From Candidatus Uhrbacteria bacterium (GTDB lineage: Bacteria > Patescibacteriota > Patescibacteriia > UBA9934 > UBA11717), in the NCBI GenBank assembly GCA_018701105.1, contig JABIWD010000050.1, forward strand, positions 1-44,943: 44,943 nucleotides of DNA, written 5' to 3'. Position numbers and translations under genes: made by a program. Of the stretch, positions 8,804 through 17,212 are shown one piece after another (within the stretch, counting starts at the first letter, position 1; each line of letters starts with the position of its first letter). A model generated the notes under the pieces. It did no database searches. It had not been told where the DNA came from and worked only from the letters and a program-made list of their open reading frames with translations.

Positions 8804-9586
8804 ATGAGATCCCCATTTATCAGCGTGACAGACGTGATGACACGCAGACAGGTGCTGGACTTGCTGCAGGCGTTCCGTGGCGAAGGAGGAGACGAGATTG
8901 CGCAGACACTCGCAGTCGGCGTGATGACTGGACGCAAGGTGCTCACCGGACTTTCGTCTGAGTGGAGCGAGATCTGGCCTAAGCCAAAAGACATTGCCGG
9001 CATCTTCTTGAACCACCCGGACGTCTTCAACGTCCTGCACTACGTGGACTACACGAACACGCAGGTGCTCGTGAACCTGAACCGAGCGCGACAAGTCGGT
9101 GGCAAGTACATGGACGCCATCCAGCTGGACATGTGCTGGCCGGATCCAACCAGCCTGTGCACCTTCAAGAGAATCAGCGGTGACATCAAGATCATCCTGC
9201 AGGTAGGACGTAAGGCCTTCGACGAGGTCGGGAACGACCCCGCACGTCTGGCAACGCGGCTCATGCAGTACATCGACTCGGTGGACTACATTCTCTTGGA
9301 CAGAAGCATGGGTGAGGGGCTTCCGATGGATGCGGCGGACCTTGCACGGTTCGTCCAAGCGATCAAGGCTCTTGCACCCGTGTTCGAGATCGTGGTAGCG
9401 GGTGGACTTGGCCCATACACGATGGACCTCGTCGAACCACTGGTTGAGCTTTATCCGGACATCAGTATCGATGCTCAGGGTCAGCTCTGCTATGACGGTG
9501 ATTCACGGAGATCGCTCTCAGAGCCACGTGTTCTCCGCTATCTTGAGAAAGCGGTCGGAATGTTCCGCAAGCATCAGGGCCGATAG
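8804..9586 (+). CDS. TIM-barrel protein, TrpF-like (hypothetical)
   Basis: The 260-residue protein looks like an alternating beta/alpha barrel: AIQLDMCWP, IKIILQVGRKA, DYILLDRSMGEG, FEIVVAGGLGP and ISIDAQGQL resemble successive barrel strands. The GGLGP loop recalls phosphate-binding loops of phosphoribosylanthranilate isomerase-like enzymes, but no other tryptophan genes are near. It has its own promoter, a strong SD site (GAGGAG) and a private terminator, and is GC-richer than its operon neighbours upstream. It is probably a horizontally acquired stand-alone gene. The reaction is unknown. Confidence 0.7.
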   Translation: MRSPFISVTDVMTRRQVLDLLQAFRGEGGDEIAQTLAVGVMTGRKVLTGLSSEWSEIWPKPKDIAGIFLNHPDVFNVLHYVDYTNTQVLVNLNRARQVGGKYMDAIQLDMCWPDPTSLCTFKRISGDIKIILQVGRKAFDEVGNDPARLATRLMQYIDSVDYILLDRSMGEGLPMDAADLARFVQAIKALAPVFEIVVAGGLGPYTMDLVEPLVELYPDISIDAQGQLCYDGDSRRSLSEPRVLRYLEKAVGMFRKHQGR

Positions 9587-9599
9587 CCACACAAACAAC

Positions 9600-9628
9600 G
9601 CCGCGTCGGCTGACGCGGTCATTTTTTT
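9600..9628 (+). terminator. Terminator after TIM-barrel gene
   Basis: CCGCGTCGGCTGACGCGG hairpin followed by a run of seven T. The T run also contains the start of the next promoter's -35. Confidence 0.9.
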
Positions 9629-9654
9629 GACATAGTTGTATACTGTGTTAATGT
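9627..9654 (+). promoter_or_regulatory. Promoter of SDR gene
   Basis: TTGACA (9627-9632), a 16-base spacer and TAATGT (9649-9654). The -35 overlaps the U tract of the previous terminator. Confidence 0.6.
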
Positions 9655-9690
9655 CGGATGTGCAGTAAATGCGCGAAGGAGGAAGAGAAG

Positions 9691-10710
9691 TTGAAAGTAT
9701 TCGTAACAGGTGCAGCAGGATTCATTGGAAAGCACCTGGTTCGTCATTTGTCCCAGGTTGCGAGTGTGGTCTGTCTGATCCACGCGCAGAGCACGTCCGA
9801 GGAAGACGTGGAGATGCTACAGGCACTTGGGTGCAGGATCGTCTTTGGCGACATCACCCAAGGTTCGGAACCGTTGATTGAGGCAATGCGCGGGTGTTCC
9901 CACGCGGTTCACCTCGCGGGGATGTACAGCCTTTCCGCAACAGAGGAAGAACTCGACAGGATCAACGTCGAAGGAGCGCTGAATGTTGCTAAGGCGGCAC
10001 TCGAGCTCAACGTACACCTTGTGTACTACAGCACAGTGGCTGCTTGGGGGCTGCAGGTCGGTGTTTTCTCGGAGCTGTCGCCACACGGCAAGGCGATCTG
10101 TGCATACGGTGCCAGCAAGGCGAAAGCCGACAAGCTGATCAGACGCCTCCGCGACCTTCGTGGGCTCAGAGTAACCATCATCTTCCCGGGACCGGTTCTG
10201 GGAGAGGGTGATCACAACATCAGCGCCGACTACATCGACTCCATCACAACCTCGCCATGGCGAGGTGGGATGCCCGGTCAGACGTACAGGCACTCGGTAC
10301 ACACCTGGTTGCACGTGCATGACGCGTGCGATGCTGGGATCGGTGCGCTCATGAGCAGGCGGACCATTGGACGGGAATACCTTGTCGGTGGTCACATGCT
10401 GTCGTTCGAGCGCTTCAACGGGTTGATCGCACAGATCTGGTTTGGACAGGAGCGTCTTCGCCGACCCTGGCTTTCATGGGCGCTCGGAATCACGGTCATG
10501 GCGTACGTCTTCGGATGGATAGCGCGAACGTTTGGCACAAAGCCTCTGTGGACGCTGACACCTGACTCTGATGAAGTGATGCGCAACGGATTCGCATTCA
10601 AGGGAGCTCAAGCACGCCAGGCACTTCTTGGCAGCATGCCCTACAGAGAAATCGAGGGCGCTCTCACCGACTACAAAGACGGTCACTGCAGCGTTTGCAG
10701 CCGTCTCTGA
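9691..10710 (+). CDS. NAD-dependent epimerase/dehydratase (extended SDR)
   Basis: The protein is 339 residues from TTG 9691, which is preceded by AGGAGG seven bases away; ATG 9658 is in frame but has no ribosome site. A Rossmann motif VFVTGAAGFIGKHL is followed by a D-I-x-Q segment, STVAAWG, and the catalytic Y-x-x-x-K in AYGASKAKADKL. The C-terminal part includes a hydrophobic stretch (LSWALGITVMAYVFGW) that could sit in or on the membrane. The closest familiar relatives are dihydroflavonol-reductase-like and HpnA-like sugar or sterol SDRs. The substrate is unknown. It has its own promoter and terminator. Confidence 0.85.
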   Translation: MKVFVTGAAGFIGKHLVRHLSQVASVVCLIHAQSTSEEDVEMLQALGCRIVFGDITQGSEPLIEAMRGCSHAVHLAGMYSLSATEEELDRINVEGALNVAKAALELNVHLVYYSTVAAWGLQVGVFSELSPHGKAICAYGASKAKADKLIRRLRDLRGLRVTIIFPGPVLGEGDHNISADYIDSITTSPWRGGMPGQTYRHSVHTWLHVHDACDAGIGALMSRRTIGREYLVGGHMLSFERFNGLIAQIWFGQERLRRPWLSWALGITVMAYVFGWIARTFGTKPLWTLTPDSDEVMRNGFAFKGAQARQALLGSMPYREIEGALTDYKDGHCSVCSRL

Positions 10711-10723
10711 CAACACGACACTC

Positions 10724-10752
10724 GCCGACCGAAGGGTCGGCACTTTTTTTAA
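10724..10752 (+). terminator. Terminator after SDR gene
   Basis: GCCGACC-gaa-GGGTCGGC stem followed by a run of T. Directly beyond it is a separate minus-strand terminator for the convergent HD gene. Confidence 0.9.
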
Positions 10753-10778
10753 AAAAAATTCCGCGTCTTTCAACGCGG
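10751..10778 (-). terminator. Terminator of HD-domain gene
   Basis: On the minus strand CCGCGT...ACGCGG is followed by AA and a run of eight T. Confidence 0.85.
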
Positions 10779-10790
10779 ATGAAGAGCCTC

Positions 10791-11516
10791 CTACGACTTC
10801 TTCTGTTCTATGTGCTGGCCTTCGTACCGGAGCACGAATTCCTGAGCCCATGCGTGGACCTCGTGAGTCCAGATCTCTTCTCCGAACCCAGGCAGCCCGT
10901 CTACCAGTCTTCCCATGTGCGGAATCTGGTGTCGCAGCACCTGGAGCAACATCACGTGATCACCCGTGTTCGAGAAATGCTCGAGAGGGTACATCATGTA
11001 GTCCCAACGCTCCAGAGCATCGAACGCCAGAACCTCGAGCGGATTGCGCTCACGAAGATCACGCGCGATCCTCTGGGCATTCTCCGGCAATAACGCCAAC
11101 ACCTTTGGCTTGCCTGCGAACTGCAGCATGAACGCCCTCTGGAACACACCGAACATCAACGGTTCGAGCTCCATGAATCGCTCTGTGAAGTACCGGTACT
11201 CCAGCGCATCATCATCAGGCGTCTTGTCGATGTAGAGCGTGTCGGAGCCCTTCTCGGCCTCCCCGGTGTCGTGCACGAGCACCGCGATGATCAACAACGC
11301 CCAGTCCAGGTTGACGTACTTCGTGAGCTTGCTCAGCATCATCACGCTGAGCAGCGTAGCGGAATACGAGTGGTCCAGACTGTTCTGGGTACGCGGATGC
11401 TTGATTCCGAGCCCGCGTAGGTACTTGTCCCAGCGAGTGATCGTAGGCAGCAACCTCTGGGTCATCGTCCACACTTCCAGCATGGATCCCCATTCACCCA
11501 ACATTGGGCTTTTCAT
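10791..11516 (-). CDS. HD-domain hydrolase
   Basis: The 241-residue protein carries the HD superfamily metal-binding pattern: H in SLDHSYSATLLSVMML, HD in AVLVHDTGEAEKGSD, and later Asp residues (FDALERWDYMMYP). This resembles YfbR-like 5'-nucleotidases and other HD phosphohydrolases. A GGAGG ribosome site lies six bases before ATG 11516. It is transcribed towards the SDR gene and has a private terminator. Base composition is higher in GC than in rpsT next door. The substrate (nucleotide or other phosphate ester) is not determinable. Confidence 0.8.
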   Translation of the reverse strand: MKSPMLGEWGSMLEVWTMTQRLLPTITRWDKYLRGLGIKHPRTQNSLDHSYSATLLSVMMLSKLTKYVNLDWALLIIAVLVHDTGEAEKGSDTLYIDKTPDDDALEYRYFTERFMELEPLMFGVFQRAFMLQFAGKPKVLALLPENAQRIARDLRERNPLEVLAFDALERWDYMMYPLEHFSNTGDHVMLLQVLRHQIPHMGRLVDGLPGFGEEIWTHEVHAWAQEFVLRYEGQHIEQKKS

Positions 11517-11575
11517 AGCGCCTCCGTTCCGATCGAGAGTACGATCTACAAAGATCTTCCCATACCCTAATCATA

Positions 11576-11604
11576 TTGACAAATCCAACACCCCTTGCTA
11601 TATT
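11576..11604 (+). promoter_or_regulatory. Promoter of rpsT
   Basis: TTGACA (11576-11581), a 17-base spacer and TATATT (11599-11604) give a strong sigma70-type promoter, about 90 bases upstream of the start. Confidence 0.85.
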
Positions 11605-11695
11605 GCGGTCACTCAGTAAGAGGAGTCACGACCTCGAAAAGACCCTGAATACTTATACAACAGACGTTTTACACGTTTTTATAGATCAACCAGTT

Positions 11696-11959
11696 ATGCC
11701 AAATAAGGCAAGTGCAAAGAAAGCGTTGCGACAAGATGCAAAGCGTGGTGAGCGAAACAAGATCGCCAAGCGAAACATGGAGCACGCAGTGAAGACTACT
11801 CGAAAAGCAGTAGCAGCTGGCAAAAAGGCGGAGGCTTCAAAGTCACTCCTTCTTGCGCAGAAGTTGCTCGACAAGGCTACAAAGAAGCACCTGATCAAGA
11901 AGAACAATGCTTCACGTACCAAGTCACGATTGTCTAAGGCGATCAACAAACTCAAGTAA
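11696..11959 (+). CDS. rpsT: 30S ribosomal protein S20
   Basis: The 87-residue, strongly basic helical protein begins MPNKASAKKALRQDAKRGERNK and ends LLDKATKKHLIKKNNASRTKSRLSKAINKL, the typical S20 pattern. S20 binds 16S rRNA in the 30S body. ATG 11696 is chosen for family length; the frame extends upstream without homology. It has its own strong promoter and about 90 bases of leader, and is closed by a bidirectional terminator shared with the convergent holA. Confidence 0.95.
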   Translation: MPNKASAKKALRQDAKRGERNKIAKRNMEHAVKTTRKAVAAGKKAEASKSLLLAQKLLDKATKKHLIKKNNASRTKSRLSKAINKLK

Positions 11960-11960
11960 T

Positions 11961-11993
11961 CAAAAAACGAGCCGCGAGGCTCGTTTTTGTTTT
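11961..11993. terminator. Bidirectional terminator between rpsT and holA
   Basis: AAAAAACGAGCC-gcga-GGCTCGTTTTTG has an A run before and a T run after the stem, so it can serve both converging genes. Confidence 0.9.
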
Positions 11994-11994
11994 G

Positions 11995-12954
11995 TTAGAG
12001 CACCAGATCGGTTACTAGCTGCTCGAGTACAGCCTTATCTTTCATCGATCCGTTCTTCAATCTCTGATCCGCAGTCATCACCGCAGCGATCATCCCCTTA
12101 AGCTCATCCACCGACACCGCTAAAGCTCTCGGCATAGTCTTCTTTGCAACATACGGGTGCACTCCCAACTCCCGCGCGGCATCACGTTCACTCCCTCTAC
12201 CATTAACTGCGGCGTAAGCTCGTAACTCGGTGAGTAATTGCACCTCTCTAATCAACATATTGATCAACTGACCCGGCGCAGTCCCTCTGTCCACCTCATT
12301 TCGCAGAAGTCCGACGGCTTTTTTACCGTTGTGAGCTCGAACTGCATCCAAAAACGCGAATAAAGTGTCATCGTGCGACGCAGCCACGAGCTCGGTGACG
12401 AGTTTACGCGTTACAGCGACTCCGTTCGATGCTGCGGAGACTTTATCGAGCTCATTCTTCATGCGCCACGTGTCCGATCCTGCACGCATCACAAGCTCAC
12501 GAACCGCATCCGGCTCCCACTGAGCACTTGAGTGTGTCTGCACCCACGCCGAAGCCTCACGATCCGTCATAACTCCCAACGGATACTCATGAACATCGTC
12601 CCCAACGCGCAACGCAGCGTACAACTTGTTCTTAACCGACCGCTCAACCGTAACCTCAGCATCGGCAAGAATAATAATCGTCTCTTCCTTGCGCCCAAGT
12701 AACTTATCTGCCCAAGACTGTGCGTCAGCCTTCTTCGTGATTGACGCCGCAAGCCCCCTAACCACAATCATCCGACGCTCGGCAAGGAATGGAGGTGCGC
12801 CAACCGCGCTCAAAATGTCACCTTCGTTTTTACCAAACTCAAACACATCAACGTTCATCCCACTTGGGTCAAACTTCTCTTTAAACTTGTTCACCATCCC
12901 GGAAATCTTCTCCTTTATCCGGAACGCATCCTCTCCATAAACCAATATCACCAT
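11995..12954 (-). CDS. holA: DNA polymerase III delta subunit
   Basis: The 319-residue protein begins MVILVYGEDAFRIKEKISGM, the HolA opening (Y-G-x-D/E). The AAA+-like fold continues with FLAERRMIVVRGL, IIILADAEV and LVMRAGSDTWRMKNELDKV, and ends with the collar helices (LINMLIREVQLLTELRAY, AARELGVHPYVAKKTMPRA). Delta opens the beta clamp encoded by dnaN at 38424. A TAAGAT hexamer lies nine bases before the ATG with no SD, consistent with a leaderless start. It is transcribed after the polA terminator. Confidence 0.9.
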   Translation of the reverse strand: MVILVYGEDAFRIKEKISGMVNKFKEKFDPSGMNVDVFEFGKNEGDILSAVGAPPFLAERRMIVVRGLAASITKKADAQSWADKLLGRKEETIIILADAEVTVERSVKNKLYAALRVGDDVHEYPLGVMTDREASAWVQTHSSAQWEPDAVRELVMRAGSDTWRMKNELDKVSAASNGVAVTRKLVTELVAASHDDTLFAFLDAVRAHNGKKAVGLLRNEVDRGTAPGQLINMLIREVQLLTELRAYAAVNGRGSERDAARELGVHPYVAKKTMPRALAVSVDELKGMIAAVMTADQRLKNGSMKDKAVLEQLVTDLVL

Positions 12955-12978
12955 AGTTCCAGTATCTTACCACAAACT

Positions 12979-13018
12979 CAAAACGACCCAACTTCTCGCG
13001 AGAGGCTGGGTCGTTTTG
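12979..13018 (-). terminator. Terminator of polA
   Basis: AAAACGACCCA...TGGGTCGTTTTG forms a stem beginning right after the polA stop, with T runs on the minus strand. Confidence 0.85.
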
Positions 13019-13019
13019 C

Positions 13020-15707
13020 TTACTTTACGTCTCTCCAGTTTTTTCCAATCTCTACATCTACCGTGAGAGGCACTTTACACTTCACGACATTCTCCATGAT
13101 CCGTTGCGCGTTCTTTGCAACCTCGTCAACGAGCTTGTCATCGACTTCGAACACGAGTTCATCGTGCACCTGCAAGATCATCCTCGCCCTATCACCATAA
13201 CCTTGCTTCTCCAACCACTCGTCCACCTCGATCATCGCTTTCTTGATGATGTCAGCAGCCGATCCTTGCAGTGGCATGTTTGTCGCCATGCGTTCTGCGG
13301 ATGCTCGTACCATCTGAACGCCAGAATCGAGGTCCGGTAATGCTCGGCGTCGGCCGAATGATGATTCCGCGTATAGATTCTCCTGTGCGTCGGCGAGAAT
13401 CTAGTCGAGGTACGTGCGAACTGTAGGGAAGACCTCAAAATACTTTGCAATAAACTCTTTCGCCTCCGAGAAGCTCACTCCAATACCTCGCGACAGGGCA
13501 CGTGGCCCCATTCCGTAGATTATTCCAAAGTTTACAGCCTTCGCAGAACTTCGCTGCTTCTTTGTAACCTCTTCTTCCTTGATATCGAACACTTTCGCGG
13601 CAGTTGATCGATGAATGTCCCCACCTTCGTTAAACACTTTCACCATGCTCTTGTCGCCAGAGAACGCAGCAACGAGTCTGAGCTCGATCTGCGAGTAGTC
13701 GGCAGCTATAAGTGACTTTCCCTTAGGTGCAGTGAAGGCTCGGCGTATGTCGCGACCAAGATCCGTGCGGATTGGGATGTTCTGTAGGTTTGGATTCGAG
13801 CTTGAAAGGCGTCCAGTCGCCGCAACGGTCTGGTTGAAGTCTGAGTGCAATCGTTTATCACTTGCGACGAGCTCAGGTAACGCATCAATGTACGTCGACT
13901 TTAGTTTTGTAAGCTCTCGGTACTCTTTAACAAGATCGATGATCGCATGTTCACCACGAATCTTCTCGAGCTCGGGTGCAGCGGTCGAGTATCCTGTCTT
14001 AGTTTTCTTAATTCCCTTTACTGGAAGTTCAAGATCAACAAACAAAACGTCCGCCAACTGTGAAGGGGACTTAATATTGAAGTCCTTGCCCGCGAGTTTT
14101 AGGATCTTCTTGGTCAGCGCTGTGATTCGAATCTCCAGTTCACCCGACATCTTCTTAAGTGAGGGCTTGTCGAGCAATACTCCATAGCTTTCCATGCCGG
14201 CCAGTACAAAGATCAACGGATGCTCAATCTCTTCGTACAACTTCGTCATCCCGGACTCCTTTAACCGACTGCGCAACTCCTTTTCTGCAGGAATGAACTG
14301 CGCGACGATCTTCCCAAGTGTCTCGTGCGCTGTATCTGTCGTGAATGTCTTTGGTAGATCTGGAACCGTTGTACCCACGAGGTCGGCCAACACCGTATCA
14401 ACATCCACATTGCGAGATCCTGCACGCACAAGGAAGCTTGCTACCTTTAGATCCATGCCCTTTTCCGATAACTCGAGTCCTGACTGTCGCAGAATATGAA
14501 ACACGCGCTTAAGATCATGCCCAACGAACGATGCATCGCGCACAAATAGTGCGAGCTTCTTTAATGTAGCCTCAGTTGGAGAAACAAACACGTACGATGT
14601 AGTCCCGTTCGAAATCGCCATCGATGTAACAGAGGTTCCAAACAGATCCATCGCGTGATCGTGAACGTCGATTGCATACAGAGCACTCTTGTCAGCGAAT
14701 ACGCTCAGCATCTCTTTCACGAGTGACCCGTCGCGATCTAGCTTTACCTCGAGCTTTGTCTTTGAGCTCTTCGTTGATTTCTTTTTAGGCTCCTCTGCAG
14801 CCTCGGTAACAATCCCGCGCTGCTCGAGTCGTCTTATAAGACCCGCAAACTCAAGATCTCGATAAATATTCTTCACCCCGTGCCAGTCAGGAACCTCCAC
14901 TGCTGCATCATCCATAGAAAAGTCCATTGGAACGTCACGAATGATCGTAGCGAGCTCGTGAGACATGAGTGCGTTGTCCTTGTCAGCTTTGAGCTTCTTG
15001 ATTGTTCCAGGCTTTACCTTGTCCTCAAGCTTTCCAGCATCAAGCGCTGCGTAAATCTGCTCCAATGTTCCAAACTGCTGAATCAAATCTGTTCCACCCT
15101 TGTCTCCGATGCCTTTCACACCTGGAATATTGTCTGATGAATCTCCCTTGAGCGACTTGTAGTCGACAATGTGCTCTGGACCAAAACCGTACCGCTCTTT
15201 CACGGCTGCAATATCGTAAACTTTTGTGACAGAGAATCCTTTTACAAAAACCATCACCTTAGTGAGCTCATCTACGAGCTGTAAAGCATCAAGGTCACCT
15301 GTAATAATGATCGTCTCAGTCTCAGGATTCTGTCGCTCGTGCTCAGCTATAGTCCCGAGTAGGTCGTCAGCCTCAAATCCCTTGATTCCAAAGTGGGGAA
15401 TACCATGGGCGTCCAAGATGTCGTCGATAATTGGAATCTGATCATATAGTTCCTGTGCTTTCTCTGCACGACCAGCTTTGTAGTCCTCGTAAACATCATC
15501 TCGGAATGTTCCACCAATGACATCCCAACACACAACAAGGTGAGTAGGCTTCATTTCTGCAATGATCTTATCTATCGCCATCGAAAATCCGTAAACTGCA
15601 TTCACGACTGTCCCGTCCTTCGTAGTAAGAGGAGGGATTGCGTGCCATGCGCGATGCAATAGTGAGTTTCCGTCAATTACGTAAAGTTTGTTCTTGTTTT
15701 TTGCCAT
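13020..15707 (-). pseudogene. polA: DNA polymerase I with in-frame amber codon
   Basis: Read through, the frame encodes 895 residues of a normal DNA polymerase I. The 5'-nuclease domain (YVIDGNSLLHRAWHAI, GFEADDLLGTIA) comes first. A degenerate 3'-5' exonuclease-like domain follows (YAIDVHDHAM; the usual D-x-E is not seen). The polymerase palm and fingers carry DYSQIELR (motif A) and KAVNFGIIYGMG (motif B). Codon 769 (13403-13401) is TAG, between YLD and ILADAQENLYAESSFGRRRALPDL. Downstream, in the same frame, lie the rest of the palm and motif C (QVHDELVFEV). The truncated product would lack the motif C aspartate. ATG 15707 is chosen; the frame upstream runs through a repeat. It may be a sequencing error, a nonsense mutation or recoding. 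Confidence 0.85.
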
Positions 15708-15747
15708 ATATAATGCCAGATTAGCATATTCACAGGCTATTTTCCAA

Positions 15748-15783
15748 CCTGTAGGGACGCCATTCTTTGCGTCCGCGCCAGCC
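15748..15783 (-). repeat. Repeat family 2, copy 2
   Basis: On the minus strand, GGCTGGCGCGGACGC...GGCGTCCCTACAGG matches the segment near 5886. It lies upstream of polA and creates a false N-terminal extension of that frame. Confidence 0.6.
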
Positions 15784-15799
15784 ATACAGAAATTTTCAA

Positions 15800-15845
15800 A
15801 ATAAAAAAAACGCGCGCCCCGGGAGTACCGGGACGCGGGTGTGGT
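15800..15845 (-). terminator. Terminator of the GC-rich orphan
   Basis: On the minus strand a GC-rich CCCGCGTCCCGG...CCGGGGCGCGCG stem is followed by a run of eight T. Confidence 0.85.
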
Positions 15846-15862
15846 CTAGGCCGCCGTGAGGC

Positions 15863-16849
15863 CTAGTTGACCGTCTGGTCCAGCTGGACCGTCTTGGTCG
15901 GGCCCGAGAGCTGCATCGCGGCGATGAACGCCTCGGGCAGGTCCAGGGGCTTGTACGACATGGTGTCGCCGTCGTCGAAGACCGCCATCGGCGTGTCGGT
16001 GACCAGGTCGAGCGCGAGCATCGCGCCGAACTCGGACTTGGCGGTGATCGCGGTGATCTCCGTCGGGTCCTGGTTGGTACCGATCGCCGTGTTGTGACCG
16101 TCGTCGTAGCCGACCACCAGCACCTTGCCGATGCGGACCAGGGTCACGGGCGCCGCGTCGGGGAGGTCGATGTGCTCGACCATCTTCAGCGTCATGATCG
16201 CGCCGCCGTCCTCGAGGACGCTCTGCGCGTTGGCGATCAGGTTCGTGCCGTCAGCCGTGTAGCAGGCGTCGTCGGTGACCATGTAGTCGACGCCGTCGAC
16301 CGTCTCGATGAAGCGGATGACGGTGCCGTCGGGCGTCGTCAGGAGCGTCGAGAAGGCGGTGATGTCGTCGCCGGTGTACGACTCGAAGTCGATCACGCGG
16401 AACTGGATCACGCAGATGTCGCCGGCGTCGGTCTTGGCGTGGCGGAACTCGATGTCGCCGTCGGCGAAGTTCGCCATGAGGACGGTCTCGATGCCCGTGA
16501 GGAACGCCTTGTTGTCGACGAAGTCGGCGACGTTGCCGGTCACGCGACCGAACATGGTGCCGCCGGCCCGCTTGATGCTGGCGAGCTGCTTGTAGCCCGC
16601 AGGGAGCTGCATCTCGACGGTCGAGCGGATGACGCCCTTGTCGGCGACGATCACGGCGTACTTGCCGGTCTCGTCGTTGAAGCCGACCTCCACGGAGCTG
16701 AGCTTCGTGGCGAACTTCTTCAGCAGCATGCCGAGGAACTTCGGGGCGACGATGTACATGGTGCTGCGGACACCCTTCTCGACTCCGAGCTTGTCGGTGT
16801 TGAGCACGAGGGCCAGAAGCCAGAAAAACATGAACGTGGCGTGAGCCAT
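15863..16849 (-). CDS. GC-rich orphan protein, unknown function
   Basis: The 328-residue protein is not recognised. It starts MAHATFMFFWLLALVLNTDKLG, a short hydrophobic segment, followed by a soluble alpha/beta sequence rich in Val, Asp and Thr with many VEVGF / VIRSTVEMQLP / VTLVRIGKVLVVGYDDG strands. ATG 16849 is preferred over 16885 because AAAGGAG lies nine bases before it. The gene is far richer in GC-ending codons than polA or xth beside it. It has a TTGACA-N17-TATTGT promoter and a private terminator, so it looks like an independent, transferred unit. One open antisense frame covers most of it, which is a GC-bias artefact. Confidence 0.75.
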   Translation of the reverse strand: MAHATFMFFWLLALVLNTDKLGVEKGVRSTMYIVAPKFLGMLLKKFATKLSSVEVGFNDETGKYAVIVADKGVIRSTVEMQLPAGYKQLASIKRAGGTMFGRVTGNVADFVDNKAFLTGIETVLMANFADGDIEFRHAKTDAGDICVIQFRVIDFESYTGDDITAFSTLLTTPDGTVIRFIETVDGVDYMVTDDACYTADGTNLIANAQSVLEDGGAIMTLKMVEHIDLPDAAPVTLVRIGKVLVVGYDDGHNTAIGTNQDPTEITAITAKSEFGAMLALDLVTDTPMAVFDDGDTMSYKPLDLPEAFIAAMQLSGPTKTVQLDQTVN

Positions 16850-16931
16850 GGGAGGATCTCCTTTCAGGAGTGATTGTTCCCACATTTGAGTGCGACCCTT
16901 CGGACGGATTGTCCGTAGGAATGCAAGGCGG

Positions 16932-16960
16932 ACAATATAACAGATAGATTATCCTGTCAA
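16932..16960 (-). promoter_or_regulatory. Promoter of the GC-rich orphan
   Basis: On the minus strand TTGACA (16960-16955), a 17-base spacer and TATTGT (16937-16932). The leader before the ATG is about 80 bases and contains a possible ACGGAC/GTCCG hairpin. Confidence 0.75.
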
Positions 16961-17053
16961 CAGGGAATATCGAGTATCCTCTTACACTGCTAACCTTAGG
17001 TAATAATCGGCCCTATTTGTCCCCACATGCACGACGACCCTTTCGCTGCGCTA

Positions 17054-17082
17054 TTGACAAAATCGGAATTTCGTGGTAGTTT
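17054..17082 (+). promoter_or_regulatory. Promoter of a small RNA candidate
   Basis: TTGACA (17054-17059), a 17-base spacer and TAGTTT (17077-17082). The 16-mer CTATTGACAAAATCGG is shared exactly with the rpmH promoter. Confidence 0.7.
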
Positions 17083-17087
17083 CTACT

Positions 17088-17195
17088 GTCGTCGTCAAGA
17101 GATACGGGACGAATGTAAACGGTAAGAACTCACAGAGTAAGGCTGAAATTCATAAGTAGTCCGTATCAACCAAGAGCCCTTAGGGGCTCTTTTGT
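17088..17195 (+). ncRNA. Candidate small structured RNA (about 105 nt)
   Basis: A strong promoter and a rho-independent terminator (AAGAGCCC-tta-GGGGCTCTTTT, 17172-17193) enclose a stretch without a credible reading frame. The ends of the body pair: GATACGGGAC near 17101 with GTCCGTATC near 17159. No SRP, 6S, RNase P or tmRNA signature was seen. It may instead be an attenuated leader for xth, whose start is 18 bases after the terminator. Confidence 0.5.
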
Positions 17196-17212
17196 GTTAT
17201 TCTGGCAATATT

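Noticed and set aside
8516..9358. 280-codon minus-strand frame
   Set aside because: It overlaps the zinc-ribbon gene, a terminator and the TIM-barrel gene in antisense, with no start signals.
13020..15707. Genome-wide reassignment of TAG
   Set aside because: Several well-matched genes in the window (rmuC, the exporter, dnaA, dnaN) end naturally at TAG.
16094..16873. 259-codon plus-strand frame rich in His, Asp and Val
   Set aside because: It lies opposite the GC-rich orphan. Composition is a mirror of a high-GC gene; the minus frame has an SD, promoter and terminator.
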